This document shows positions 1-5,781 of a stretch of DNA of 8,423 nucleotides, in pieces. The position numbers were made by a program, and so were the translations under genes. Source of the stretch: Abditibacteriales bacterium (GTDB taxonomy: Bacteria; Armatimonadota; Abditibacteriia; Abditibacteriales; JANWYM01); assembly GCA_025055355.1 (NCBI GenBank), contig JANWYM010000153.1:1-8423 (forward strand). The letters run 5' to 3'. Below the pieces are notes generated by a model, which worked only from the letters and a program-made list of their open reading frames with translations, searched no databases and was not told where the DNA came from. How positions within the stretch are numbered: the first letter of the stretch is position 1; every line of letters begins with the position of its first letter.

Positions 1-118
1 TTGGCCGGTTGGCACGTCAGGACGTTAGAACGTTGGAACGTTGAACGTGCTAACGTGCCAACCGGCCAACCTGCTAACCTGCCAACGTGCCAACGTGCCG
101 ACGTGTTAAAGTGCCAAC
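1..118. repeat. Degenerate 8-bp tandem array with a 17-bp inverted repeat
   Basis: From base 7 to 118 the sequence parses without gaps into 14 consecutive 8-base units. Those to the right read GTGCCAAC (55-62, 87-94 and 111-118 exactly) or close variants such as CTGCCAAC, GTGCTAAC and GTGCCGAC. Those to the left (15-46) read CGTTGGAA, CGTTAGAA, CGTTGAAC, which is roughly the opposite orientation. Bases 1-17 are the perfect reverse complement of 53-69, so the left part can fold into a 17-bp stem with a 35-base loop. The array starts at the window edge and may continue beyond it. It ends two bases before the ubiE stop codon, so it would form the 3' end of that transcript and might help to terminate it. 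No coding potential is believable here: the short open frame across it just repeats the array. Confidence 0.85.
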
Positions 119-120
119 CC

Positions 121-858
121 TCACCCCTTCGTGGCGACGAACATCGTCGCCACTCCGCCGGTCAGGTCCTTCGAGCGCACGTTGCCGTAGCCGACCGCGC
201 GCAATAACTCCTCCATCTCGCGCCGCGTAACGAAGTCTTCAACAGAGTGGGGCAGGTAGTCGTAAGCAAACGGATGCCGGGAGATCCAGCGTCCCACGCG
301 GGGCAGGACGTGGCGAAAGAAAACGTTAAACCCCCGCCGCAGAAGACGCGCCGTCGGCTTGCAGAACTCCAGGACAAGCACCTGTCCGCCGCGCCGCGTG
401 ACGCGGTGCATCTCGCGCAGCCCCGCCGTCAGGTCGCAGAAGTTCCGTACGGTGAACGCGCTCATCACCACATCAAACGTGTCATCCCGATGGGGCAGCC
501 GCAACCCATCCGCCCCGACGCAGGCGAACATTGTAGCCTCCGCGTCCTGCCTAAAATGCCGACGGAATGTCGGCGCTACTTGGGCGAATTTGTCCTGCGC
601 GATGTGCAGCATCGGCAGCGCGAAATCCGCCGCGCAAATCAGCCCGACGTGCGGGTGCCGCCGCGCCAACTCTATTCCCAAATCACCTGTGCCAGCCCCA
701 ACATCCAGCACCCGCCCCCCGGGCGGCACGTTAAGTGCCGCCACCCCTCGGCGCCGCCACGCCTTGTCCTGATTCGCGCTCAGGAGGTGATTCAGCAGGT
801 CGTAGCGACCGGCGATGGCAGAGAACATCGCTTGGATGACTTCCGGCTGCTTGTTCAT
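121..858 (-). CDS. ubiE: UbiE/MenG-type demethylmenaquinone (ubiquinone) C-methyltransferase
   Basis: This is a 245-residue SAM-dependent methyltransferase, predicted to C-methylate demethylmenaquinone (or the ubiquinone precursor) in the last step of quinone synthesis. The N-terminal UbiE signature is present (RYDLLNHLLSANQDKAWRR, 18-36). The SAM-binding motif I is VLDVGAGTGDL (50-60), followed by the acidic strand AADFALPML (76-84). The family motif around the core strand is TFDVVMSAFTVRNFCDL (127-143), and the second signature region is RRGGQVLVLEFCKP (155-168), where the usual S of EFSKP is C. The length is normal for the family. Residues 94 to about 104-109 do not look like family sequence; they are encoded by an inserted intergenic-type repeat (see the separate entry). 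The ATG at 858 is the first start after an in-frame stop; GAGGT lies only one base before it, so a normal Shine-Dalgarno arrangement is missing. The gene is divergent from the Memo-like gene. Function is confident; which quinone is used is inferred. Confidence 0.92.
   Translation of the reverse strand: MNKQPEVIQAMFSAIAGRYDLLNHLLSANQDKAWRRRGVAALNVPPGGRVLDVGAGTGDLGIELARRHPHVGLICAADFALPMLHIAQDKFAQVAPTFRRHFRQDAEATMFACVGADGLRLPHRDDTFDVVMSAFTVRNFCDLTAGLREMHRVTRRGGQVLVLEFCKPTARLLRRGFNVFFRHVLPRVGRWISRHPFAYDYLPHSVEDFVTRREMEELLRAVGYGNVRSKDLTGGVATMFVATKG
535..579. repeat. Palindromic repeat copy inserted in frame within ubiE
   Basis: Bases 552-579 match 1917-1944, in the intergenic repeat upstream of the oxidoreductase, at 26 of 28 positions, in the same strand orientation. 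Both have the hairpin arms GCCGAC and GTCGGC followed by GCTAC. The similarity seems to continue weakly to about 535, where CCTCCGCGTCCTGC resembles the second hairpin arm of the intergenic copy. Within ubiE the core encodes V94-R103 and the weaker part up to about A109, lying between the helix after motif II and the GADGLRLP loop. The reading frame is kept and contains no stop. Confidence 0.75.
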
Positions 859-866
859 TACCTCAT

Positions 867-895
867 AGTTTACTTGAACTGCTCAGGAGCGTCAA
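867..895 (-). promoter_or_regulatory. Predicted sigma-70-type promoter of ubiE
   Basis: Reading the minus strand, a -35 box TTGACG (895-890) is followed after exactly 17 bases by a -10 box TAAACT (872-867). These match the consensus at 5 of 6 and 4 of 6 positions. Only eight bases separate the -10 box from the ATG at 858, so transcription would begin at or within a few bases of the start codon. That predicts a leaderless or nearly leaderless mRNA and fits the absence of a properly spaced ribosome binding site. Inferred from sequence alone. Confidence 0.5.
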
Positions 896-941
896 TGCGA
901 AGATGAGAGGATAGTCCGCCGTCGCGTCGAATGAACACGCC

Positions 942-948
942 GAGGTGA
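942..948 (+). promoter_or_regulatory. Shine-Dalgarno site setting the Memo-like start
   Basis: GAGGTGA matches the 16S anti-SD complement at seven consecutive bases and sits five bases before the ATG at 954. It overlaps the upstream in-frame GTG at 945, which makes that GTG an unlikely start. Confidence 0.75.
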
Positions 949-953
949 GGGCG

Positions 954-1832
954 ATGGCGCATGAACGACATCACCGCCCGGCGCTGGTGGCAGGGTTGTT
1001 TTACGAGGACAATCCAGCGGAGTTGGAAAAGAGCATTGCGGCGTCCTGTCTGCACCCGTTGGGTGCGGGACATCTGCCGGTTGTCGCCGCCGACGGTGCG
1101 CGCGTCATTGTGGGGCTGGTGTGTCCCCATGCGGGCTACCTGTATTCGGGTCCGCCCGCCACGCGCAGTTACGTGCGCTTAGCCGAAGACGGCGTGCCAG
1201 AGGTAGCGGTCATTGTCGCGCCCGCCCACTATCGTCCCGTCGGCGATTGCGCCGTGTGGGCGGAAGGCGTCTGGGAAACCCCGTTGGGCGAAGTGCCTGT
1301 GGACGCCGAACTCGCCGCCGCGCTCGTTGAGCGTCACCCTCTCATTCAGGTGAGCGAACTGCCGCATCTGGGACTTCCCTCACATCCCGAACATGCCATT
1401 GAAGTGCAGTTGCCGTTCCTGCAATTCTGCTATCGTGACCGCACGCCGCGCATCGTGCCGATGGCCGTTTCGGCGTATGATTTCGGCACTTTGCAAACCA
1501 TTGGCGCTGTCATCGGGGACGCGCTCAAAGACCGCAACGCCGTCGTCATCGCCAGTTGCGACCTGACGCACTATCAACCCCACGAAGTCGCCAAACAGCA
1601 GGACATGGTGGCACTTCGATGCATCGCTGATTTGGATGCCGCAGGACTCATGACATGCATCCGCCGGTATGAGTCGCTGAGCGACGCCATCGCCGCCGTC
1701 GTGATGCTTGCCGCTTGTCAAATTATGGGCGCAACGCGCGGCGAAATTTTAGGGCATTCGACGTCGGGCGACATCACTCGCGACCGCGCGCACGTCGTCG
1801 GCTACGGCGCGGCCGCAGTTCTGAAGGTTTAA
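954..1832 (+). CDS. amrB: AmmeMemoRadiSam system protein B / Memo-family protein
   Basis: This 292-residue protein belongs to the Memo family, which is related in fold to extradiol-type dioxygenases and class III nonheme iron enzymes. The family landmarks appear in order: CPHAGYLYSG (57-66), the strand VIVAPAHY (86-93, usually GPNH), the EHAIEVQLPFLQ block (146-157), ASCDLTHYQP (200-209), and the C-terminal STSGD and VVGYGAAAV (281-289). The histidines 59, 92 and 147 that bind metal in relatives are kept. The CG-x-x-P motif that normally follows, and that supplies a cysteine ligand in human MEMO1, reads ESLSDAIAAV here; by my alignment Ser243 is at the Cys position. Bacterial members often sit beside AMMECR1 and radical SAM partners; neither is in this window. 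The start was chosen from the SD site; a GTG at 945 would add three residues. The enzymatic role is unknown for the family in bacteria. Confidence 0.88.
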   Translation: MAHERHHRPALVAGLFYEDNPAELEKSIAASCLHPLGAGHLPVVAADGARVIVGLVCPHAGYLYSGPPATRSYVRLAEDGVPEVAVIVAPAHYRPVGDCAVWAEGVWETPLGEVPVDAELAAALVERHPLIQVSELPHLGLPSHPEHAIEVQLPFLQFCYRDRTPRIVPMAVSAYDFGTLQTIGAVIGDALKDRNAVVIASCDLTHYQPHEVAKQQDMVALRCIADLDAAGLMTCIRRYESLSDAIAAVVMLAACQIMGATRGEILGHSTSGDITRDRAHVVGYGAAAVLKV

Positions 1833-1837
1833 TTTTT

Positions 1838-1870
1838 TTGACAGGATTGACAGGACGTTAATTTATCCTG
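1838..1870. repeat. TTGACAGGA tandem repeat with inverted partner
   Basis: Two adjacent perfect copies of TTGACAGGA occupy 1838-1846 and 1847-1855, five bases after the amrB stop codon. ATCCTG at 1865-1870 is the reverse complement of CAGGAT at 1842-1847, so a short hairpin is possible. Each unit contains a perfect -35 hexamer (TTGACA), but no good -10 box follows at 16-18 bases (ATTTAT is the best, 3 of 6). It looks like a dispersed intergenic repeat rather than a regular promoter. Confidence 0.6.
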
Positions 1871-1873
1871 CTA

Positions 1874-1964
1874 AGAGCCTCTCCCAAAACCGGGTGGCGC
1901 AGGCTTCCAGCCTGCATAAAATGCCGACAGGATGTCGGCGCTACCCGTTCTTCGGAGAGGCTCT
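1874..1964. repeat. Nested palindromic (cloverleaf-like) intergenic repeat
   Basis: An outer perfect 11-bp inverted repeat, AGAGCCTCTCC (1874-1884) with GGAGAGGCTCT (1954-1964), encloses an inner 9-bp stem, GGGTGGCGC (1892-1900) with GCGCTACCC (1938-1946), which has one G-T pair. Inside that are two side-by-side hairpins: CAGGCT/AGCCTG (1900-1905 with 1909-1914, loop TCC) and GCCGACA/TGTCGGC (1923-1929 with 1933-1939, loop GGA). One base at each edge is shared between inner stem and hairpins. The right-hand hairpin plus flank recurs inside ubiE. The element ends 25 bases before the SD site of the oxidoreductase gene, so it would lie in that gene's 5' leader or in the read-through transcript from amrB. 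Confidence 0.8.
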
Positions 1965-1989
1965 CATCACCCTGTCAAGGGACCAAGCG

Positions 1990-1994
1990 AGGAG
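1990..1994 (+). promoter_or_regulatory. Shine-Dalgarno site setting the oxidoreductase start
   Basis: AGGAG is six bases before the GTG at 2001. An ATG at 1932 opens the same frame earlier, but it lies inside the palindromic repeat and would prepend 23 repeat-derived residues. Confidence 0.75.
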
Positions 1995-2000
1995 CACACT

Positions 2001-2969
2001 GTGAAAGCCATCATCGTTCACGCATTTGGCGAGCCAGAGGTGATGAAGTATGAGGACGCGCCCCTGCCTGCCGTCGGCGCGGGGCAGTTATTAGTGAGGG
2101 TCGAAGCCGCTGGCGTCAATTACGCGGACACGCTGGCGCGGCGAGGGAGGTATGGCAGCGGCAGGCTGCCGTTCACACCGGGCTTTGAGGTGTGCGGCAT
2201 CGTCGAAGCCGTGGGCGCAGGCGTGCAAGGGTTCCGCGTGGGGCAGCGCGTCATGGGGATTGGGTCGGCGGGCTACGCGGAATATTGCGTGATGTCAGCA
2301 GACACCGCGTTGGCGGTGCCCGAAAAGTGGACGCCCGCCGAGGGGGCAGCGTTCCCCGTGCAGTTTCTCACCGCCTATTTCGCCCTCAAAGGCGCGGGCG
2401 GCGAGGTCAAGCCCGGTCAGAGCGTTCTGGTGCACGCGGCAGCGGGAGGGGTCGGCACGGCGGCGGTGCAGATGGCGAAAATCATGGGGGCAAAAGTATT
2501 CGCCACTGCCAGTGCCGATGAGAAGTTGGCAAAGGTTAAGCAGTTGGGGGCGGACGTTTGTATCAACTACGCGCGAGAGGATTTCGTCCCAATCGTTAAG
2601 GCGCACACGAACGGGCGGGGGGTGGATGTGATTGTGGAGACCGTCGGTGGAGAGGTTTTCGAGAAGAACTTTGAGTGTCTCGCCGCGTTGGGGCGCGTGG
2701 TCGTCGCGGGCTGCGCCAGCGGCGACGCGCGCAGTGTGAGCGGGATCCAACTTCTTGCGCAAGGTCACACCGTCGCCGGCTTGAACCTGCGCTATTTCGC
2801 CACGCAGCCGGACCTGATGCAGGAGGCGTTGACCACCATGTTCGGCTGGATTCAGGCGGACGTGATGCGACCCATCGTCGGCGAGTCTCACCCCCTCCGA
2901 GACGCCGCCGAAGCGCACCGCCGCATGGAGGCGCGGCAGACTTTCGGGAAGATCGTGCTGATCCCGTAA
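2001..2969 (+). CDS. MDR-family NADPH:quinone oxidoreductase-like protein
   Basis: This 322-residue protein is a medium-chain dehydrogenase/reductase of the zinc-independent quinone oxidoreductase branch, which reduces quinones or alpha,beta-unsaturated carbonyls with NADPH in the cytoplasm. The N-terminal GroES-like domain holds VRVEAAGVNYADTLARRG (32-49) and the GFEVCGIVEAVG turn (61-72). The Rossmann domain has the dinucleotide motif VHAAAGGVGTAAVQMAK (144-160) followed by GAKVFATA. Further markers are LGADVCINY (182-190), VDVIVETVGG (208-217) and the C-terminal FGKIVLIP. No cluster of cysteine zinc ligands is visible. The length is typical. The start is a GTG supported by AGGAG six bases upstream. 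The glycosyltransferase gene follows after 47 bases on the same strand, so the two are probably one transcript, although no functional link is evident. The exact substrate cannot be read from the sequence. Confidence 0.9.
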   Translation: MKAIIVHAFGEPEVMKYEDAPLPAVGAGQLLVRVEAAGVNYADTLARRGRYGSGRLPFTPGFEVCGIVEAVGAGVQGFRVGQRVMGIGSAGYAEYCVMSADTALAVPEKWTPAEGAAFPVQFLTAYFALKGAGGEVKPGQSVLVHAAAGGVGTAAVQMAKIMGAKVFATASADEKLAKVKQLGADVCINYAREDFVPIVKAHTNGRGVDVIVETVGGEVFEKNFECLAALGRVVVAGCASGDARSVSGIQLLAQGHTVAGLNLRYFATQPDLMQEALTTMFGWIQADVMRPIVGESHPLRDAAEAHRRMEARQTFGKIVLIP

Positions 2970-3016
2970 CAACAGTTGCAGCAGGAGAACGTCGCACCGG
3001 CTGGCGTTTCAACCCG

Positions 3017-4576
3017 ATGAAAGAACTCAATCCTGAGAACAGAAACCCAGTGACAAGCGCAACGTTCCTGCTGGTCACCGCCGCGCTGCTGCTCGCCCGG
3101 CTGGCGATCGCGCTCAACTTCGACCTGTTCCCCGACGAAGCCCTCTACGCTTGGCTGGCGGAGCGCGCGCTGTTAAGTTTCACGCCGCACCCGCCGGGCA
3201 TCCCGTTGCTCGTGCGGGCAGGGACTTTCTTGTTGGGCAAAACGGAGTTGGGCGTCCGCGTTTTCCCGATGCTGCTGACGACGCTCATGCCGGTTCCGCT
3301 CTACCTCTTGGCGCGGGACATCGGCGGGAGGCGCGTCGCGTTGTGGTCGGTCATCGCCGCCGCCGCCGTGCCCAGTTACTTCGCCTTCGGCGTGGTGACG
3401 ACCCCCGACGGCACCCAACTTTTCTTCTGGACGCTTGCCCTCTACTTCACCTTCAAAGCGCTGGAAACATGGCGGTTATCGTGGTGGGCTCTCGCGGGCA
3501 TGACAGTGGGCATCGGGCTTTACATCAAGTACATCATCGTTCTCTACTATCCATCGCTTCTGCTGTGCCTGTTGCTCTCCCCAACGTGGCGGGCGCATCT
3601 GCGGTCGCGCGGACCTTATCTCAGCCTCGCCGTCGCGTTTCTCGTCTTTGCCCCGGCGGCAATGGGACACGAATACGCCACACACTTTTCCGCTACGCGC
3701 TATCACCTCAGTGAACGGCAGACGCTTCAACCGCCGAGTGTGTCAGGCATCGTCATCTACCAACTGCTCCACGCGGGCTACCTCTCGCCGCTGCTCTACT
3801 GCGGTTTGCTCGCCGCGATGGTGTGGGCAGGTATCAACGGCGTGCGGAAAAAAGACGATCGCCTGCTCTTTCTGTTTTGCTTTTCGGCGGTGATGTTCGT
3901 CTTTTTCCTCTTGATTGCGGCGGTCACGAAGCGGGTGCTCAACCGCGAACATTGGGACGCGCCCGCTTACGTCGCGGCTCTGGTCGCGGCGGTGATGATG
4001 CAGACGGCTTCCCCGCAACGCAAGGGGAGACGCGTTTACGCAGGGTTAGCGCTTGCGCTTGGCTTTGTCACGTCCGCCGTTTACGTCTTTGAAGGCGCCA
4101 CGGGGCTGGGCAGTCGGCTGATGGGCAGCCGCCCGCCTTTCGCCAAACTCCTCGGCTGGCGTGCGATGGCAGCGGAAGTGGATAAACTGATGCCCGGTGA
4201 TGCCCTTTTTTTGGGGGAGACGTTTCCTTGCGCGTTAGCCTACGCTTTCTACGGGCGTCAAACGAAGCGCGTTTACACACTGGACCGTGAATATAGCGCA
4301 AAATACGGGCTGGTGGGCGTGTTGAACAGCATTGACGCCTCCCAGGGGCTGGCGCACGAACGCGGGCGTGACGCGATTTACGTGGCGGAGGTGAACTCTC
4401 CATCTCACGGCAGCCTCCCCAATCCCCTCATTACCCGCACCCGCGCGCTGCGTCAGGCGTTCGCTGCCGTGGAACAAGTCCGCCCCATCCCCGTCCGGCG
4501 CTATCGCCGGGAAGTGAAATGGTTTTACGTTCTGCGATGTAGGAATCTGCGCACTACGTTGCCGCTGTCCCCGTAA
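3017..4576 (+). CDS. GT39/ArnT-like integral membrane glycosyltransferase (PMT_2 type)
   Basis: This 519-residue protein looks like a polyprenyl-phosphate-sugar-dependent glycosyltransferase of the PMT/ArnT superfamily. The first hydrophobic helix (about 14-36) is followed by the acidic catalytic-type loop FPDEALYAWLAE (38-49) and the HPPG motif (58-61). Then come the VRVFPML segment (80-86), TTPDGTQLFFW (128-138), GLYIKY (167-172), and several more membrane segments (about 174-188, 200-215, 256-272, 282-302, 315-328, 340-357). EHWDAPAYVA (311-320) corresponds to the conserved aromatic-Pro-Ala-Tyr loop of the family. A C-terminal soluble part follows from about 365. It would transfer a sugar from a lipid carrier to a protein or lipid on the outer face of the membrane; acceptor and sugar are unknown. 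The ATG is the first plausible start. AGGAG at 2983-2987 is about 30 bases too far to serve it, and a GTG at 3050 is an alternative. Its 3' end overlaps the reverse-transcriptase remnant on the other strand by 23 bases. Confidence 0.82.
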   Translation: MKELNPENRNPVTSATFLLVTAALLLARLAIALNFDLFPDEALYAWLAERALLSFTPHPPGIPLLVRAGTFLLGKTELGVRVFPMLLTTLMPVPLYLLARDIGGRRVALWSVIAAAAVPSYFAFGVVTTPDGTQLFFWTLALYFTFKALETWRLSWWALAGMTVGIGLYIKYIIVLYYPSLLLCLLLSPTWRAHLRSRGPYLSLAVAFLVFAPAAMGHEYATHFSATRYHLSERQTLQPPSVSGIVIYQLLHAGYLSPLLYCGLLAAMVWAGINGVRKKDDRLLFLFCFSAVMFVFFLLIAAVTKRVLNREHWDAPAYVAALVAAVMMQTASPQRKGRRVYAGLALALGFVTSAVYVFEGATGLGSRLMGSRPPFAKLLGWRAMAAEVDKLMPGDALFLGETFPCALAYAFYGRQTKRVYTLDREYSAKYGLVGVLNSIDASQGLAHERGRDAIYVAEVNSPSHGSLPNPLITRTRALRQAFAAVEQVRPIPVRRYRREVKWFYVLRCRNLRTTLPLSP

Positions 4577-4816
4577 CCCGCGCCAACTGTTCCGCCAACC
4601 TCGCGCCCTGCTCTGGGTTCACCATCTGCACGTAAGCGACCATGCCTTTCAGGTAGGCGAGGAAACCAGGACGCCCTTTGCTTTGGCTCTCCCAGCCATG
4701 CTTCTCGCAGTTGTGGAGAATCGCTCGCCATCGGCGCAGGTCACGGCGGCTGAGATTGGGGGAGGGGTGAAATCGCCACTTTGCAGAAGTCCAGTCACAA
4801 CGGATTGGCTCACCTT
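4554..4816 (-). pseudogene. C-terminal remnant of a retron/group II-type reverse transcriptase, frameshifted
   Basis: In one minus-strand frame (4760-4557) the residues PNLSRRDLRRW-RAILHNCEKHGWESQ and then FLAYLKGMVAYVQMVNPEQG resemble the tail of bacterial reverse transcriptases, where an HN..HG..SQ segment is followed by L-G-(K/R)-I-A-Y-V-x-x-V-N-P and a final helix. Just upstream, in a different frame (4816-4784), reads KVSQSVVTGLL. This matches the V-T-G-L-V-V-N strand that normally precedes that tail. The two frames meet near the C-rich run at about 4758-4769; loss of one C would explain the shift. The catalytic part with the Y-x-D-D box is absent, because the DUF4058 gene lies where it should be. 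A GTG at 4832 overlapping the DUF4058 stop (GTGA) could formally start a 92-residue product, but I regard this as a decayed mobile-element gene. The frame ends at a TAG inside the last codons of the glycosyltransferase gene. Confidence 0.6.
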
Positions 4817-4828
4817 CCCGTCGCTGTT

Positions 4829-5641
4829 TCACTCCCGCAATCCCCGTTCGCGCAGCAGCGCGGCTGCCCAGGCGGCATCCTCCTCCGTCAACGGTGTGAG
4901 TGGGTCGCGGCGGTAGTCCAGTCGGCGGGCGTAAGCGCCCTCGTCGTAGCAGCGATTGAACACCGCTTGCAAGTCTAACACAATATCGGGGTCGCCCCCA
5001 GCCAGCGGAACGCGAATACGTGGCAGCCGCTGCCGCACCGTGATAGCCCAGACCTCGAAGCGGTTTCCCTCCCCGCCGCGATGCAGGCTGACAAGGTAAT
5101 CCCACGTGCACCTTTTGCGCAACTCTTCTTGCGATGGTGCGACCGTGTGCTCACCTTGTCTCAACAGGTCTATCTCAATCAAGTGTGTTTCGCTCGTCAG
5201 GACCTCTCGTTGCTTGGCTTTGTAGAGTTTCCGCCCCTCGCTGCCTGCTGTTTTGTTGGAGTAACTGAGAACTTCGATGATGGTCACGACGCGGCTCTCC
5301 TCCCCGACGGGGAAGATTTCGATGAACACCTCGCGTATTTCCTCTGGCTCGTAGGTTATCACCAACGGCGGGTCACTCGCCGTCGCCACTGCTGTCACCG
5401 CTCCCTCTGCGCCCTGCTCGTGCCGCGTTGGAAGGAGGGGCTGCTCAAACACAACTACGTCAGGATAAATGTTGCGATCTGGCTGGACAATGTAAACCCG
5501 CTCGCCGATGTCTGCGACGTAGTGCGGCGGCAGGAGCGAGTTCACCTCTGCGCAAGTGCATGCAATTAACCTTTGATGAAATCCTGTCCATAGGATTGGG
5601 TTTTCAAGATAAGGATCCATACCGGGAAATGGGCTGGGCAT
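4829..5641 (-). CDS. DUF4058 family protein
   Basis: This 270-residue protein of unknown function is recognised as DUF4058 from its opening MPSPFPGMDPYLE (1-13) and W-x-x-FHQRLI (18-26). It also has LLPPHYVADIGERVYI (36-51) and the block VVTIIEVLSYSNKTAG (118-133), followed by Y-KAKQREVLTSETHLIEIDLLRQGEH (about 140-165). The usual LSPSNK reads LSYSNK here. YPDVVVFE (59-66) with IIEVLS...K resembles the PD-(D/E)xK-like layout of Uma2 (DUF820) proteins, which hints at a nuclease-type fold but shows no activity. Length and the ending ALLRERGLRE are normal, so the gene looks intact. The start is the ATG at 5641, eight bases after a strong SD; a GTG at 5650 would lie within that SD. It is convergent with the glycosyltransferase gene and runs straight into the reverse-transcriptase remnant. 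Function is not known. Confidence 0.85.
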   Translation of the reverse strand: MPSPFPGMDPYLENPILWTGFHQRLIACTCAEVNSLLPPHYVADIGERVYIVQPDRNIYPDVVVFEQPLLPTRHEQGAEGAVTAVATASDPPLVITYEPEEIREVFIEIFPVGEESRVVTIIEVLSYSNKTAGSEGRKLYKAKQREVLTSETHLIEIDLLRQGEHTVAPSQEELRKRCTWDYLVSLHRGGEGNRFEVWAITVRQRLPRIRVPLAGGDPDIVLDLQAVFNRCYDEGAYARRLDYRRDPLTPLTEEDAAWAAALLRERGLRE

Positions 5642-5649
5642 AAGTATCA

Positions 5650-5656
5650 CTCCTTT
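5650..5656 (-). promoter_or_regulatory. Shine-Dalgarno site of the DUF4058 gene
   Basis: AAAGGAG followed by TGAT is close to the complete anti-SD complement, with eight bases between AGGAG and the ATG at 5641. It rules out the in-frame GTG at 5650, which overlaps it. Confidence 0.75.
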
Positions 5657-5781
5657 CAGACTACTTTCGACTCACCGCCACTTCTGACGCCAACTCTGCA
5701 TACGACTTCGCCCGGCGGCTGCGAACCGTCTGGACGCAGTGGCAGAATCAAACTGGGTTTCAGTATCTTAATCCGTGTCAT
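5656..5781 (-). CDS. Possible small ORF upstream of DUF4058 (41 residues)
   Basis: An ATG at 5781 opens a frame beginning MTRIKILKPSLILPL and ending GGESKVV, whose TGA is 14 bases before the DUF4058 start codon, with the DUF4058 SD directly after it. The tight spacing would suit a translationally coupled small gene or leader peptide. Against this, no convincing SD precedes the ATG and I recognise no family. A plus-strand frame across the same bases (about 5664-5770, including SAYDFARRLRTVW) is equally open. Treat as unproven. Confidence 0.18.
   Translation of the reverse strand: MTRIKILKPSLILPLRPDGSQPPGEVVCRVGVRSGGESKVV

Noticed and set aside
1..118. CRISPR array
   Set aside because: The units are only 8 bases, contiguous and degenerate, with no spacers and no cas genes nearby.
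247..906. Plus-strand open frame opposite ubiE
   Set aside because: The minus-strand frame carries the UbiE signatures and SAM motif; the plus frame is rich in Arg/Pro/His and has no recognisable domain.
859..953. Promoter for the Memo-like gene in the divergent gap
   Set aside because: GATAGT at 910-915 could be a -10 box, but no -35 match lies at proper spacing, so I do not claim it.
2675..3016. Upstream in-frame extension of the glycosyltransferase (114 codons)
   Set aside because: It overlaps the well-supported oxidoreductase gene in another frame and its residues are Arg-rich shadow sequence; family similarity begins after 3017.
4833..5111. Upstream continuation of the reverse-transcriptase remnant frame
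   Set aside because: It overlaps the intact DUF4058 gene and shows no RT motif, only out-of-frame translation of DUF4058.
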